From Apoda limacodes (taxonomy: Eukaryota; Arthropoda; Insecta; Lepidoptera; Limacodidae): a stretch of 64,000 nucleotides of DNA. Location: NCBI GenBank assembly GCA_946406115.1, contig OX291552.1, positions 6,014,001 to 6,078,000 on the forward strand, written 5' to 3'. Shown piece after piece: positions 30,301 to 38,400 of the stretch. The notes beneath the pieces were generated by a model. The model worked only from the letters and a program-made list of their open reading frames with translations, ran no database searches and was not told the DNA's origin. Position numbers and translations under genes: made by a program. Every line of letters starts with the position of its first letter. Within the stretch, counting starts at the first letter, position 1.

Positions 30301-32362
30301 CAAACATGCTGCGATATGCGCCCATATCTTACACAGGCTTCTTTGGGATAAATTGTACTTGCAGTACAGTATCAGAGAGCGGCTCGCAATGTTTTAGCCG
30401 CCCGGTCGAGCGCTTGAGCGGCCTTTATCGAACACGAGAATTAATAACCAAAGAGAACAAGCTCATCAAGTTTTATTTAAATTTCGGTCATGCGCAAAAA
30501 AAGAATGCGCCATTAAATAAAAAAGAGGATATTTGAACGCAGCGAATTGACGGCAAAATTACCGAAACTATTTTTATTATTGTTAATACAGTTGTCAATA
30601 TAAATAGTTTTTTTATTAAACATGTACGTTATTATGTTATCGTTTTAATTTACACGCATGTTTGAGAAAACAACTATACAAGCCTTGGCCACAACTGAGC
30701 ATAACCGGACTCTGTGATGTGAATACTTACTCACATTCGCCAGTTTATGCTGCATTTGAGAGCCGCGACAGTAATGTACTATTACTGCTAAAAAGAAACT
30801 TATTTCCAGTCGCTTCAATTTTAGTGAATGGGCTATTCCTGGTATTTTTAAAAAAGGCGTTAACTGTTTAAAAGATATAAAGAAAGAAAGTGTATGTAAT
30901 AGTAGTGTAGCCCAGTATTTAGAGAGTATGTATAAAATTACTTAAAAACTTTCATAAAAGCCAGTCTTGTTGCGAAATCAATTCAACTCAGAAGAAAAGA
31001 AGCCATTCATTTGGTGACTTTCCAGAAAACTATAAATTCATCTGCAAATACCTCCTCTATGATATTTTTTAGAGAATTAATTTCTTTTTTATGGTTTTGA
31101 ATTAAAATTTAAAATTGGAAATGTTTATTTTAGCACTTAGAACGTAGTGCAACTTCGCCGTCGATATATAAAACCAGCGAAGTGCGAGTCGGACCTCCGC
31201 ACCGACGGTTACGTATCTAATACCATTTACGTAATTTACAAAGACAAACAAAAACAAAAAGTGGGCCGCAGTGAGCAGGATTCCTACAACGATGGCCGAA
31301 TCCCGATGTGTCCTTTGTCTATTGTGAAAAACATAAAATGTCATAACAGTAAAAAAAAAACTGGTTGCCTGTAAAGTCGGTATACGGGCGAAAGTTTTAC
31401 GTGACAATGATTTTATGTCTGTCTCTCTCGCTCTTAGGCGGGCGCGTGCCTCTCACTCGCTCTCATTGTGAGCGCATAACGTGAGCGGAGCGTAACGCAG
31501 TTTCTTGAAGTGTCACCCGGCAAACCAATTTATAAGACGTTGTCACGTCAAAATCAAAATTATTTGATTTTGTAGGTAATCAAATAACACTTGAAATATA
31601 ACATAATTTATACAAAACATAGCTATAGCTGACTAAGTCAGTCCTCATCGTTTTCTCATCTATGGCTTCAAAATCCGTCAACCAATATCTGACTCCTTTT
31701 CATACCACTTTCCCACAAGAGGAAGCGTCGTTTCGTTACAGAGGTCCTGTGACCTTCTTCCAGCTTCATCATCAGACCAGCTCTATGACATCATTATATT
31801 GCATTTTCACCGATTTACGTGTGTATGCAAAATTTCAACTCAATCGAACACCGGGAAGTGGGTCACGGGACAGGTGAAACTGAAAGAGCTTGTAAAACAC
31901 CATCGAATTGAGTAACTTCCTCTTTCTCTGTTAAATCGGTTAAAATTGAGAATTAGGTATCATTTAAAATGGGCAATAAGTGGGTTAGATAGCTCCTAAA
32001 ACCGATGAACGATAGGGTCATAAGTTTCAAGGGTGAACTCTAGCTATCCGGATAAGGGTAATTGCCGCAGAAAGTCGCTGAATAGTTTCACATTTGTTTG
32101 TTTTGGAAATTCGGAAACCTTCCATACTTAACTATATTAATTATGGGCCATGTTTTAAAAGTTTAATTGTTTTGTTGTTTTTAGAGTTCCACAATTACCT
32201 GACGGGACCGAGTTGCCGTCACTCACACCGGGCTCTTCAGAAATAAAGCTTTTAAACATTATTTCGCCAACAGAGTTTGAAATAACAAGTACTTGGGCAT
32301 TTGATTTTGGAAACAGAATATTTTGGAACAGTTTGCAATTAGCAGAAAATGAAAATGCTTGA
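12124..32362 (+). CDS. Type-B carboxylesterase, COE gene A (10 exons, complete)
   Basis: Predicted hydrolase of carboxyl esters in the alpha/beta-hydrolase fold. Coding exons: 12124-12315, 14274-14370, 16841-17026, 23563-23748, 24403-24593, 25332-25500, 27288-27469, 28266-28416, 30018-30141, 32185-32362. They join in frame to 1656 nt, 551 residues plus TGA, the usual COE length. All junctions are GT-AG. The N-terminus (residues 1-20, MQIIKCLLVLIFLNKNAVVQ) resembles a secretion signal; there is no C-terminal ER-retention motif. Motifs: EDCLYLNIF (99-107), HGGG (124-127), FGGNPDSITLTGSSSG with nucleophile Ser204, Asp334 in TAADG and His455 in AAHLDD. GSSSG replaces the common GESAG and Asp replaces the usual Glu. 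The closest relatives are the tandem genes B and C. The substrate cannot be told; lepidopteran COEs range from detoxification to odorant and hormone ester breakdown. Confidence 0.93.
12520..12665. repeat. Palindromic MITE, diverged copy
   Basis: Contains GAAGTTGGTGTCGTGCAAG, then GTTAGGTACATAGACACCAAC, and imperfect outer arms ending in ACTGACTTGAAAAAAGAAG. It is the same family as 13075-13322 and has a paralogous partner at 36270-36420 in intron 1 of gene B. Confidence 0.55.
13075..13322. repeat. Palindromic MITE with long inverted arms
   Basis: The left arm (AACCGACTTGAAAGC, GCACTAAAG, TAATTACTTTTTGC, ATCTGATCTGAATTATCG) is mirrored by the right arm ending TTTTTGAAGTCGGTTG. Only about 40 bp in the centre is unpaired. 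The right arm has three copies of AGTGCTCCTTTT. No coding capacity. Similar copies: 12520, 36270, 36700 and 49095. Confidence 0.7.
13323..14175. repeat. Composite interspersed repeat with GTCTGTCTGTCTGT core
   Basis: It runs from TTTCCGTATTTCAAAAGGAAC to CTCGTACTTGGCCGGTTTTT. The middle holds about three diverged copies of a 200-bp subunit containing AAATCAAAACCTATA. A shorter version occupies the same place in gene B (36860-37430), so the ancestral insertion predates the A/B duplication. Confidence 0.6.
14274..14370 (+). CDS. COE gene A exon 2 (codons 65-97)
   Basis: 97 nt between TTTAACACTCTAG and GTAAGTG, ending in phase 1. It encodes EPQPLQPWPGHLNATEYS and CFQFDLF, the segment with the first conserved Cys of the COE fold. 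Confidence 0.92.
15461..16463 (+). pseudogene. LINE fragment with endonuclease domain (degenerate)
   Basis: A frame from 15627 reads FNVLTQNICS, then FDVLVLTEAWVSE, the start of an exonuclease/endonuclease/phosphatase domain as used by non-LTR retrotransposons. After a stop near 15950 the frame continues with IREGGTDNRAPDYMN and DNCLDHLFLK, the C-terminal part of the domain. No RT follows. Stops and frameshifts show it is dead. The sequence differs from the main LINE family of this window. It lies in intron 2 of gene A. Confidence 0.65.
16465..16790 (+). repeat. Acceptor-proximal interspersed repeat, intron 2 of gene A
   Basis: Contains AACAAACCGCTAGACCGATC, then ATATTCTCAAGAGAA and CTCGTGCGGTTAAGTACTTG, ending about 50 bp before exon 3. 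Copies end close to the acceptors of introns 2 and 5 in both gene A and gene B (43020-43240, 25040-25320, 50640-50960). Confidence 0.55.
16841..17026 (+). CDS. COE gene A exon 3 (codons 97-159)
   Basis: 186 nt, phase 1 to phase 1. Encodes SEDCLYLNIFSS and VIVFIHGGGL, the oxyanion-hole loop, then NYRLGPLG. Acceptor TTTTATTCAG, donor GTAAGTC. Confidence 0.93.
17487..20975 (+). mobile_element. CR1/Jockey-type LINE, nearly full span, inactive
   Basis: It begins at GAGGTAGGCACTGCGAGTAC and ends in an A run at 20961-20975. Its order is a GC-rich 5-prime UTR (to 18086), a broken coding region and the 3-prime tail that recurs across the window. Another copy starting at the same base lies inverted at 61895, so 17487 is close to the true 5-prime end. 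It fills half of intron 3 of gene A and is absent from gene B, so it arrived after the duplication. Target-site repeats were not resolved. Confidence 0.8.
18087..20760 (+). pseudogene. Broken LINE ORF (endonuclease plus reverse transcriptase)
   Basis: From the ATG at 18087 (MARTKRMRVFSAATPS) the endonuclease is readable in pieces: FLTETQISC, RAGVCMFVRED and VGDLKAHHREW where related copies have GDFNAHH. The RT follows: ISDRQYGFRHGHSTGD near 19695, then SVLSPTLF and INDIL near 20030. The segment that should carry YADD is deleted before EEKRDELVSQIE at 20104. The thumb region (SSDVQYRDHVQDK, RPHMEYCCHL) runs to about 20480 and the C-terminal part to about 20760. Multiple stops and frameshifts plus the lost catalytic box make it non-functional. 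Confidence 0.8.
20976..21300 (-). repeat. Interspersed repeat, inverted relative to 44850-45100
   Basis: AAAATCCGCCGTTTTGATTT, then TCATCTAGCCGTTTAGGC and ATGGACATACATACG, is the reverse complement of sequence in intron 3 of gene B. The class is not determined. Confidence 0.5.
21600..21915 (+). repeat. LINE-tail-like repeat (GAAATTTGGCATGGAGATAG type), two units
   Basis: Two successive units share TTGGCATGGAGATAGTTTGA, AGTCCCGA, AAGGACAT and end in GGCGGGTGGAACCGC or GCGGGCAAAAGCT. The family recurs at 26170-26490, 29820-29965, 52635-52830 and 55735-55820. It resembles lepidopteran RTE/CR1 3-prime tails. Confidence 0.55.
22620..22740 (+). pseudogene. Short LINE reverse-transcriptase fragment
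   Basis: An open stretch reads KILLYGARCESDTLKQLYYA then VRSTLEYGS, which fits the post-catalytic region of Jockey/R1-type RTs. Nothing of the element is recognisable on either side. Confidence 0.5.
23563..23748 (+). CDS. COE gene A exon 4 (nucleophile elbow)
   Basis: 186 nt, phase 1 to phase 1, acceptor TACTTTTTAAG, donor GTGAGC. Encodes GNAGLKDQCMALHWIHNEI and FGGNPDSITLTGSSSGSG. This matches the type-B esterase signature with nucleophile Ser204, but has Ser where Glu normally precedes the nucleophile. Confidence 0.93.
24165..24262 (+). repeat. LINE 3-prime end (EAYVQQW) with ATGATGA tail
   Basis: Reads WIRKAEDREKWHVIKEAYVQ then QW, followed by AGCTGATATGATGA. This is the last codons and terminal repeat of the LINE family also seen at 1990-2190. 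It lies in intron 4 of gene A and is missing from intron 4 of gene B. Confidence 0.6.
24403..24593 (+). CDS. COE gene A exon 5
   Basis: 191 nt, phase 1 to phase 0. Encodes GTFHRGVQYSGSAFAPWAF, the conserved segment after the nucleophile, and CPNDTSEEMITCLKNAS with the paired Cys. Donor GTAAGTAAC. Confidence 0.93.
25040..25320 (+). repeat. Acceptor-proximal interspersed repeat, intron 5 of gene A
   Basis: Holds ACCAATGGACCAAATTG, AATCGGTCCAGCGGTTTG and GAAGTTGCTGGTGCGGTACT, stopping about 12 bp before the exon 6 acceptor. The same arrangement is at 50640-50960 in gene B. Confidence 0.55.
25332..25500 (+). CDS. COE gene A exon 6 (catalytic acid)
   Basis: 169 nt, phase 0 to phase 1, acceptor TATTTTTGTAG. 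Encodes FSIFGPVVESAEVENPF and PLMMTATAADGLLPSGG. Asp334 sits where most COEs have the triad Glu. Confidence 0.92.
26170..26490 (+). repeat. LINE-tail-like repeat (GAAATTTGGCATGGAGATAG type), two units
   Basis: ACGCTTAAATCGCTGTACTG, GAAATTTGGCATGGAGATAG and two GGGCGGGTGGAA endings. A partner lies at 52635-52830 in intron 6 of gene B, so this insertion predates the A/B duplication. Confidence 0.55.
26925..27265 (+). repeat. CR1/Jockey-type LINE 3-prime tail upstream of exon 7, gene A
   Basis: Covers the last coding part and tail of the LINE family (GAGAAACTTCCTCCCGCGAC, GGCAACGCGCGAGTGACACC, TTTGCCACCTTAGATAGG). It ends 22 bp before exon 7. Gene B has the same insertion in the same place (54175-54372). 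Confidence 0.75.
27288..27469 (+). CDS. COE gene A exon 7
   Basis: 182 nt, phase 1 to phase 0. Encodes MDDLESRWDQLASEVFSF and IKEFYFNGEPLSLATF. Its last 12 nt (CAACTAACGCAA) are the first unit of the minisatellite that continues into the intron. Confidence 0.9.
27458..27815 (+). repeat. Minisatellite grown from the exon 7 splice donor, gene A
   Basis: About ten tandem units of 34-38 nt. Most read like CAACTAACGCAGGTTTGNTTG followed by TTAACTTCTCTTTTAG. The first unit is the real exon 7 end plus donor. Later units therefore repeat a CAG/GTTTG donor-like site and a TTTTAG acceptor-like site. Units vary by substitutions and small indels. The paralogous array is at 54568-54972. Confidence 0.85.
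28266..28416 (+). CDS. COE gene A exon 8
   Basis: 151 nt, phase 0 to phase 1, acceptor ATATTTTCAG. Encodes RLYLNDVGKQAQLHALNS and PVYVGLYSYRGSYSFSEF, the beta-strand region before the catalytic His. Confidence 0.92.
28846..29285 (+). repeat. Unclassified mobile repeat, one half of an inverted pair
   Basis: TTGACGTGACAACGTCTTAT, then AATTGGTTTGCCGGGTGACA and CACAATGAGAGCGAGTGAGA. The first 155 bp are the reverse complement of 31411-31553. Gene B lacks it: its intron 8 is only 329 bp against 1601 bp here. Confidence 0.6.
29820..29965 (+). repeat. LINE-tail-like repeat before exon 9, gene A
   Basis: GGCTTGGAGATAGTTCCAGT, GAAGGACATGGACTACC and GCGGGTGGAACCGCGGGCAA. Its right half is shared with gene B (55735-55820), so the insertion is old. 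Confidence 0.55.
30018..30141 (+). CDS. COE gene A exon 9 (catalytic His)
   Basis: 124 nt, phase 1 to phase 2, acceptor TTTTTTCAG. Encodes GAAHLDDLLHIF with His455, the triad base, and TQILVNFASKG. Confidence 0.93.
31140..31362 (+). repeat. Interspersed repeat (GCGAAGTGCGAGTCGGAC type)
   Basis: AACGTAGTGCAACTTCGCCG, GCGAAGTGCGAGTCGGACC and GAGCAGGATTCCTACAACG, ending in an A run. The matching copy is at 57570-57795 in intron 9 of gene B, so it predates the duplication. Confidence 0.55.
31363..31556 (-). repeat. Unclassified mobile repeat, second half of inverted pair
   Basis: TTTTACGTGACAATG and TTGTCACGTCAAAAT lie at the two sides as short inverted ends. The interior is the reverse complement of 28846-29000. 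Gene B reads straight from the preceding A run into the following TTATTTxATTTT, an empty site showing a gene-A-specific insertion. Confidence 0.65.
32185..32362 (+). CDS. COE gene A exon 10 and stop
   Basis: 178 nt, enters in phase 2, acceptor TTGTTTTTAG. Encodes GVPQLPDGTELPSLTPGSSE and the C-terminus NSLQLAENENA, then TGA. The C-terminus has no GPI or HDEL-type signal. Confidence 0.92.
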
Positions 32363-32427
32363 ACACCATAATTATACTGTAACATATTAATTAAAAGAGT
32401 TTTTGCAATAATATGAACGTGGTTTTG

Positions 32428-32433
32428 AATAAA
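32428..32433 (+). terminator. Poly(A) signal of COE gene A
   Basis: AATAAA 66 nt after the stop codon. It is the first perfect hexamer on this strand downstream of the gene. Confidence 0.6.
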
Positions 32434-35084
32434 ATTATGTTTTTTACCGACTTCAAAAGAACGAGTAGTTTCTCAATTTGGTTGTACTTTTAATCGACTT
32501 CAAAAAAAGAGGTTATCAATTTGACTTCCGAATCGAATCGAATTCGAATTTATATATTAGTATATGTGGGCTTCTAAATAGATTCACCAAATTTCACAAG
32601 TGTATAGAAATTTGTTCTCATATTTCACAAAAACTAGTGATCGGATTTACATAATTCGTTTTTTGTTGAACTAAGTAGTGATTTACTAAGAGAACAATGC
32701 ATTTTTTATCTAAATTGGTTCAGTATATTTTAGGGTATAGAATATAACTTGTGCTCCAATCACTAGAAGTCGTCGGTTAAGGCATTGGTTTAGGCGCAAT
32801 TCTAACGTAAAACTTATTGTGTGTATTTTACCCGACATCTTCGCTGATTGTGACTCAATTATATAATACTGACATGGCAAAAAAGCAGACAGCCTGCCAG
32901 ATGATAAGTGTTTGTTAAGTTTTTATTATTTTTTTACTTAGAGTACAACATTCTTAAAGAAGAATTTGGTATTTTGAGTAAAGAATAAACTTTGTTTCAA
33001 CTTGACGATGTTTTTTTACTTGAAGATAATATACAACTAGGTTTGAAAAAAATACTTGGTTTAAGATAACTAGTTTTTTTTTTTGGTTACAGAAACTATA
33101 TTCTTGTTACAAGAATATCGGCTTCTTGGTACAGGCAAAAAATGTTTCATAATGAGAAATTACATTGTCTGTCATCAAAGTCATTTTAAGAGCCGATACA
33201 GTCTTGATGCAAGACAAATAATTCTTGATATGAAAATAACGATTCATTGTAAGATATAATTAATATTGTTAAGTTAAGAATAATTATAATCTTAAAAGAA
33301 GTATTTGTAGTCAAGGATAAAATTTGTTTCAATTGAAGATTTGTAGCCTCTACTTAGCTGAGGTACATATAGGAAATAAGATAAAGGTTATTGTAGGTAA
33401 GGTAGGTTATTGTATATCAATTAGTAAACAGTCGAGAGAAAACTATGGCACAACACATATATAAATCAATATAAGGTACGTAGCACAATGTCAACATACA
33501 CAACAAGGCTGTTAACTCTTATATTATTTAGAGGCGCCTTTCGGACTAGTGGTTAGCATTGCACTGGTCTGTTCGAAACGCAAGACTGCGCACCGCGCCG
33601 ATATGGGACAATAGATCGCTTAGGACACTGCGTTGGTTTTAACTTAATATCTTTGGGATCTTGCGCCGACCTATCAATTAATATATTTAAATATAATGTT
33701 TATTCTAATATAAAACGTAAACGTCCTATACGTTAGAAATCTTTTCATATAAAAAGAATTAGGTGGAATAGTATTTTTTTAGTTGTATTAAAAAAACCAA
33801 TACGACCTTAAAGTTCAGATTATTAGCATGTTATTTCATATTTTATTATAAGAATATTTTAAATCCATTAACTACAAATTTGATTTATAATTTTTAACCT
33901 ACCTGCCTACATATTTCATGTAAAATTGTATAAATAATTTTTCGTCATAAATTGTGATGGCCCCGAGGGTTCCGTACCTACCACTAAAATATTTTTATAT
34001 TTGAGTTGATTGAGTGAGTAAATTGCGGTTTACGATATATGACGTATTAAAAAAAAAACTACTTACTAGATCTCGTACACGTACTCGAACATCACAATTT
34101 TTTTTTTTTAGTTTTACCATTCTCTTATTTTAGAAGTTACAGGGGGGGGGGCACACGTTTTACCACTCTGTTTAGTTTAGAAAAAAAATGATATTAGAAA
34201 CCTCAATATCATAGATAGTTCCGTTTTTTTGCCATTTGGCTACGGAACCCTAAAAAATTAAAGGTTAACATTGTTTTCAGCTGTTGCTATATCGTAAAGA
34301 AATTCAATTAGTACCTATTAGCTGTGTAGTCGTAACTGTTTCCATTAGCTACTATGAAGTAACATGAAATGATATCTTTTAATGGCTTGTTTAGTTATTA
34401 TTATGCCCTGAAAGGGGGAAGGTTCTAATGACGGACCAATTTTTTGATAATAATCGATATTGCCCAGAGCAATTTTTGTATGAACCTTTTTTCTTATGTT
34501 TATTTCCAGAGCAGTTACGAACAGAAACCTTAATAAAAAAATTTGATTGGCGTAACATTAAATAAATATTTTCATAGCAAAGATGTAGTCAAAGAATTAA
34601 TTCGATCCAGGACTTGAACCTTCAACAATCCTTACAGTCCGTGTAAGTGCTCGAACAATTTAGCTATTTAGGCACAATTCTGCGTATTGAAAATTCCAAC
34701 TACACCTTTGCTTTAAATATTCCACTTTATATGAAGACTGTAACTTTCAGTGAGTCATAAACGAAGAATGATTATTTTTATGTATATATTGTATATTTAT
34801 AATGTATTTCTTACTTATATGAAGATTTGTGTATGTGCAAAATTTATGTACTGGGACTTTATAAGACACTAGGAGTTGTTTGTTACACGCTGATAAGCAA
34901 TCTCCTGCAGATTTATTCTTACCACACACCCATAATAATGAAAAGTTATTATTCACCTCCCAGGTTCTATTCTTTTTATCAGAATTGGTTAAAATTGTTA
35001 ATAAAAATTAAAAAGCATATAAAAAATATAATACATAAACAACAAATTATTATATTTAAACGTATATATCTTTTTTAGAGTTTT
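32434..35084. other. Spacer between COE genes A and B
   Basis: No gene. It starts with a CCGACTTCAAAAGAACGAG repeat also found just after gene B. Bases 32940-33340 are AT-rich with irregular recurrences of TACTTGA, CTTGTTACAAGAAT, TTCTTGG and TCAAGGAT, resembling 63050-63290 upstream of gene C. A run of ten G is at 34142-34151. A segment at 34410-34460 (GACCAATTTTTTGATAATAA) recurs at 63430-63455 upstream of gene C. Confidence 0.5.
34598..34682 (-). repeat. tRNA-derived SINE-like fragment
   Basis: In the minus sense it reads TAGCTAAATTGTTCGAGCAC (A-box like), an anticodon-like stem CTTAC/GTAAG with a 7-nt loop, and GGTTCAAGTCC (B-box like). The T-stem does not pair well and position 33 is not T, so it is not a working tRNA. 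Confidence 0.45.
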
Positions 35085-35303
35085 AAAACAGATGTTGAAT
35101 TATTTTGGACCACGACGTGTTAATAACAAATTCTGAACTTCTGAATTCGAGGTCAAATTTCGTCACGCATTTGTTTCCGCCATCTGCTTCTTTTCCAAAA
35201 CGGCGTGAAAAAAATTAATTACCATAAAATTATAAAACGTAAAATCTGTATAGCTAGTAAAATAGTTAAGTACAGCGAAAAACGCTTTGAAGAAAATATT
35301 AAA
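35085..35303 (+). promoter_or_regulatory. Promoter and 5-prime UTR of COE gene B
   Basis: Shares with genes A and C the blocks GGACCACGAC, TTCGAGGTCAAA, CCAAAACGGCGTG and AAAATTATAAAACG. TATAAAA at 35231-35237 lies 73 nt before the ATG. The leader is more diverged than in A and C. Confidence 0.65.
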
Positions 35304-35495
35304 ATGGATTGCATTAAGTGTTTCTTGGTTTTAATAATTTTAAACAAAAATTCTGTAGTACAGTCAAGTGTTATTATAAATACATCATATGGCACGTTAG
35401 CAGGAGAATGGTATGAATCTAATATTGGGAAAACCTATGCTACATTTCGAGGTATTCCTTACGCAGAACCACCAGTTGGTGAAAACAGATTTAAG
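35304..35495 (+). CDS. COE gene B exon 1
   Basis: Begins MDCIKCFLVLIILNKN and ends ENRFK, donor GTAACA. Twelve of 64 residues differ from gene A, mostly in the signal region and around residues 37-41. Confidence 0.92.
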
Positions 35496-38400
35496 GTAAC
35501 ATCACAATATTCGTTCGGACTTCGTTTGTGTGAAGTTTCAGCGTTGACTTCTTCTTTATAAAAAATATCTGATGTAAATGATTGCGGACGTCAAAAAATA
35601 CCTTTTTTTGCTTTACTAACCCATTAAAGAGTCACATAGGTTACCATGCAGTAAAAACAGCTTACAACACTCTTTACCAAAAAATAGCCAGTTAAATTAG
35701 AGTGTAGCGAGTGAAGTATTTTATTTTGTATATGTAGTGTGTAATTAGCTGTAAATTACCCTTTTGCGTGTTATGTCAAAATCATTGTAAAATTCTATAT
35801 CCATACAGGCATGGAATGCCATACTTATTTACGTCAACAGACTTTTAAATCTGATTTTTAAAAAGATGACAGATCGAAAAATATTCACAGTCAGTCGCAC
35901 AGACTAGTATTGTACCTCAGTCGGGTTGAGATTTTCTCAAAGTAAGATATAAAAAATAGAAATTTGAAATTTTAAATAGATACAGATAATTTATTATTTT
36001 ACCTGGTGCAATCTTATCATGGACCATATATAAGAACCTGTGCTTGGGAATAGATTCGATCAAAAGGAAAGCACATAAGGAGGTTTTATTTCCTGGATTA
36101 TCTGTCGACGGTTTGTGAGTTACCCCATAAATAAAGAAGTAAAATTGTGTATGGCATAATAGGGATTGAAATTAATTAATTTTTGTAAAGTGCGATCGTA
36201 TAGGGAACTATAATTAAATTGTATTTACGAACTACACCTATCTTTTCATTTATCTTCCCCTGGGGAATTGAGTCTTCACAAGAGTTTGAAGTTGGTGCCA
36301 TGCAAGACAAGTGAAGTATATAATAAACTGTTAAGTAAATAGACATCAACTTAAAACTGAAGTTTAGATCCGAGTTTTGAAAATAAGTAATCATTTTAAA
36401 CCGACTTCAAAGAAGAGGAGGTTCTACGTTCAGCGGGTATATTCTTTTTTATGTATGTCCACCGATTTCTCCGCCATGGGAATCAATTTTAAAAATTCCT
36501 TTAGTATTCAAAAAATTTGCTCCCATATTAATAAAGTAGATTTAAAACTTCAAATTTTGAAAAAAAAACAATAATTGATGTTAAAATGGAACTGGTGAAA
36601 CACGCCTTTTATGTTTTATGTTGAAGTGTGGATGTTTTCAGTGTTTAAGAGTAAAAAAATCAATTCGTCACTCAAAAACAAAAAATAAAAACTTTTTTAA
36701 AAAAAAACAACCGTCTTCAAAAATATGCACTGAAAAGGTAAAAATAATTACATAATGCCAAAAATTTGATCTGAATTATCGTTGGAAGTTGGTGTCATCC
36801 AAGTTAAGTGTGTTATAAAATGTTAGGTACATAGAAACCAAAAAGTAAGTGCATCTTTTTGAAGTTGGTTGATTTTAGGTTTCCGTACCTCAAAAGGAAA
36901 AAAAAGTCCTTATAGGATTACTTTGTTGTACGTCTGTCTGTCTGTCTGTCAAGGCCCTTGTTCTTAGGAATGGTTCCTTATTACGTTGCAATTAATTAAT
37001 TGAAGCTGTAAAAGAATCAAACTTTTAAGTCATCAGTAAAAAATTTCGGCAGAAAAACGGCCTTTTTTGTCACATATTTAGGCATTCACAAACAAATCAA
37101 AACCTATAAGGTAGTTCCTCTTGTCCTAGAATCATGAAATTATATACGATGCAAGGTCTTACAACACATATAGGGAAAAATCAGAAATTCGCTAATTTGT
37201 AGCTATAACACTTTTAAAGAAAAAAATCAATCTTCTATGACAACGCAATAAAAAAAAAGGCCATTTTGACGCCTGTTAAGGTATTCAGTTATTCAAAAAT
37301 AAATCAAAGATGTAACATACAACTGTGAGAATGCATCTCATGATGGAAGAACAATCTACATATAATAAGTTTATACGGAACCCTCCTTGCGCGAGCAGCC
37401 AGACCTCGTACTAGGCCGGTTTTTTGTTATATTAATGTTTTTGAAGTAAAGTTTTTCTATTCTATTTATATAATTTTATTTATATCTAAATGTTTTTGAT
37501 AAGATTATATAATTATTTCCCACTTTAGGAGCCTCAACCACTTCAGCCATGGTCTGGTCATTTGAATGCTACAGAATATTCACCAGCCTGTTTCCAGTTT
37601 GATTTATTTACAAACCAGGTTAGAGGTAAGTGTATTAACGTTTTGTAATAGTATTTCCAAATTACTTATTTATAAAAAAAATGTGTAGAACATCCAAGAG
37701 GACTGTTTCTCCATATCCTTGATGTGGAAAATGTGAAAACTCGCAATAAAAATTTCATATAAACGGACGTATATGACGAAAGTATTGGGGTTCCGTTTTT
37801 GTTTTTCGACTTAAAACCTAAAAAGAGAATATCTTGTAAATGGTTTATGAAAAAAATATTTATATATGTTACATATGTTTGTCAATGTTTTGTTACGAGA
37901 TATCTTTGGCTTTTGTGAGCCGATTTTATTTTTTCAGACTGATTATCAAATTGAGAAATCAAATGATAATTAAGAATCAAACAAACTTACCTTGTGGGGT
38001 TTGGTATCTAAATATACGAGTGTCTTGACCGTAGATGATTACAGTTTACAAGCAGCAGTACGCAAGATGATGCTATCCTAATCACACTTTTTAATCTATT
38101 AAAATGCTACTACCGACAGATATGCACCTCTCCATATTGCCTGCTTCTGACTGCCATTATTTAGAGCCAATTTAATTGACCGTCCAAGGGAGGGTGCGAA
38201 TTAAATCACATACTCGTAATACCAAAATCGATATCAAACTTCACTAGGTAAGTTCTTTTGATTTTAATTATACTTTGTATCTCTCCCGAAAACGATTACA
38301 GTTAACATGTAGACGTTAAGGGTTTGGAAAAAATTTAACGTGAAAGAAATCTACATACAAGTATTTTATCTGATCTTGTTTTTTTTTAAGCGACCACACG

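Noticed and set aside
34598..34682. Functional tRNA gene
   Set aside because: A- and B-box-like strings are present but the T-stem does not pair and the anticodon loop lacks T33.
35205..35303. Upstream in-frame ATG adding 33 residues to COE gene B
   Set aside because: Genes A and C align from the ATG equivalent to 35304. The upstream part is leader sequence and would bury the signal peptide.
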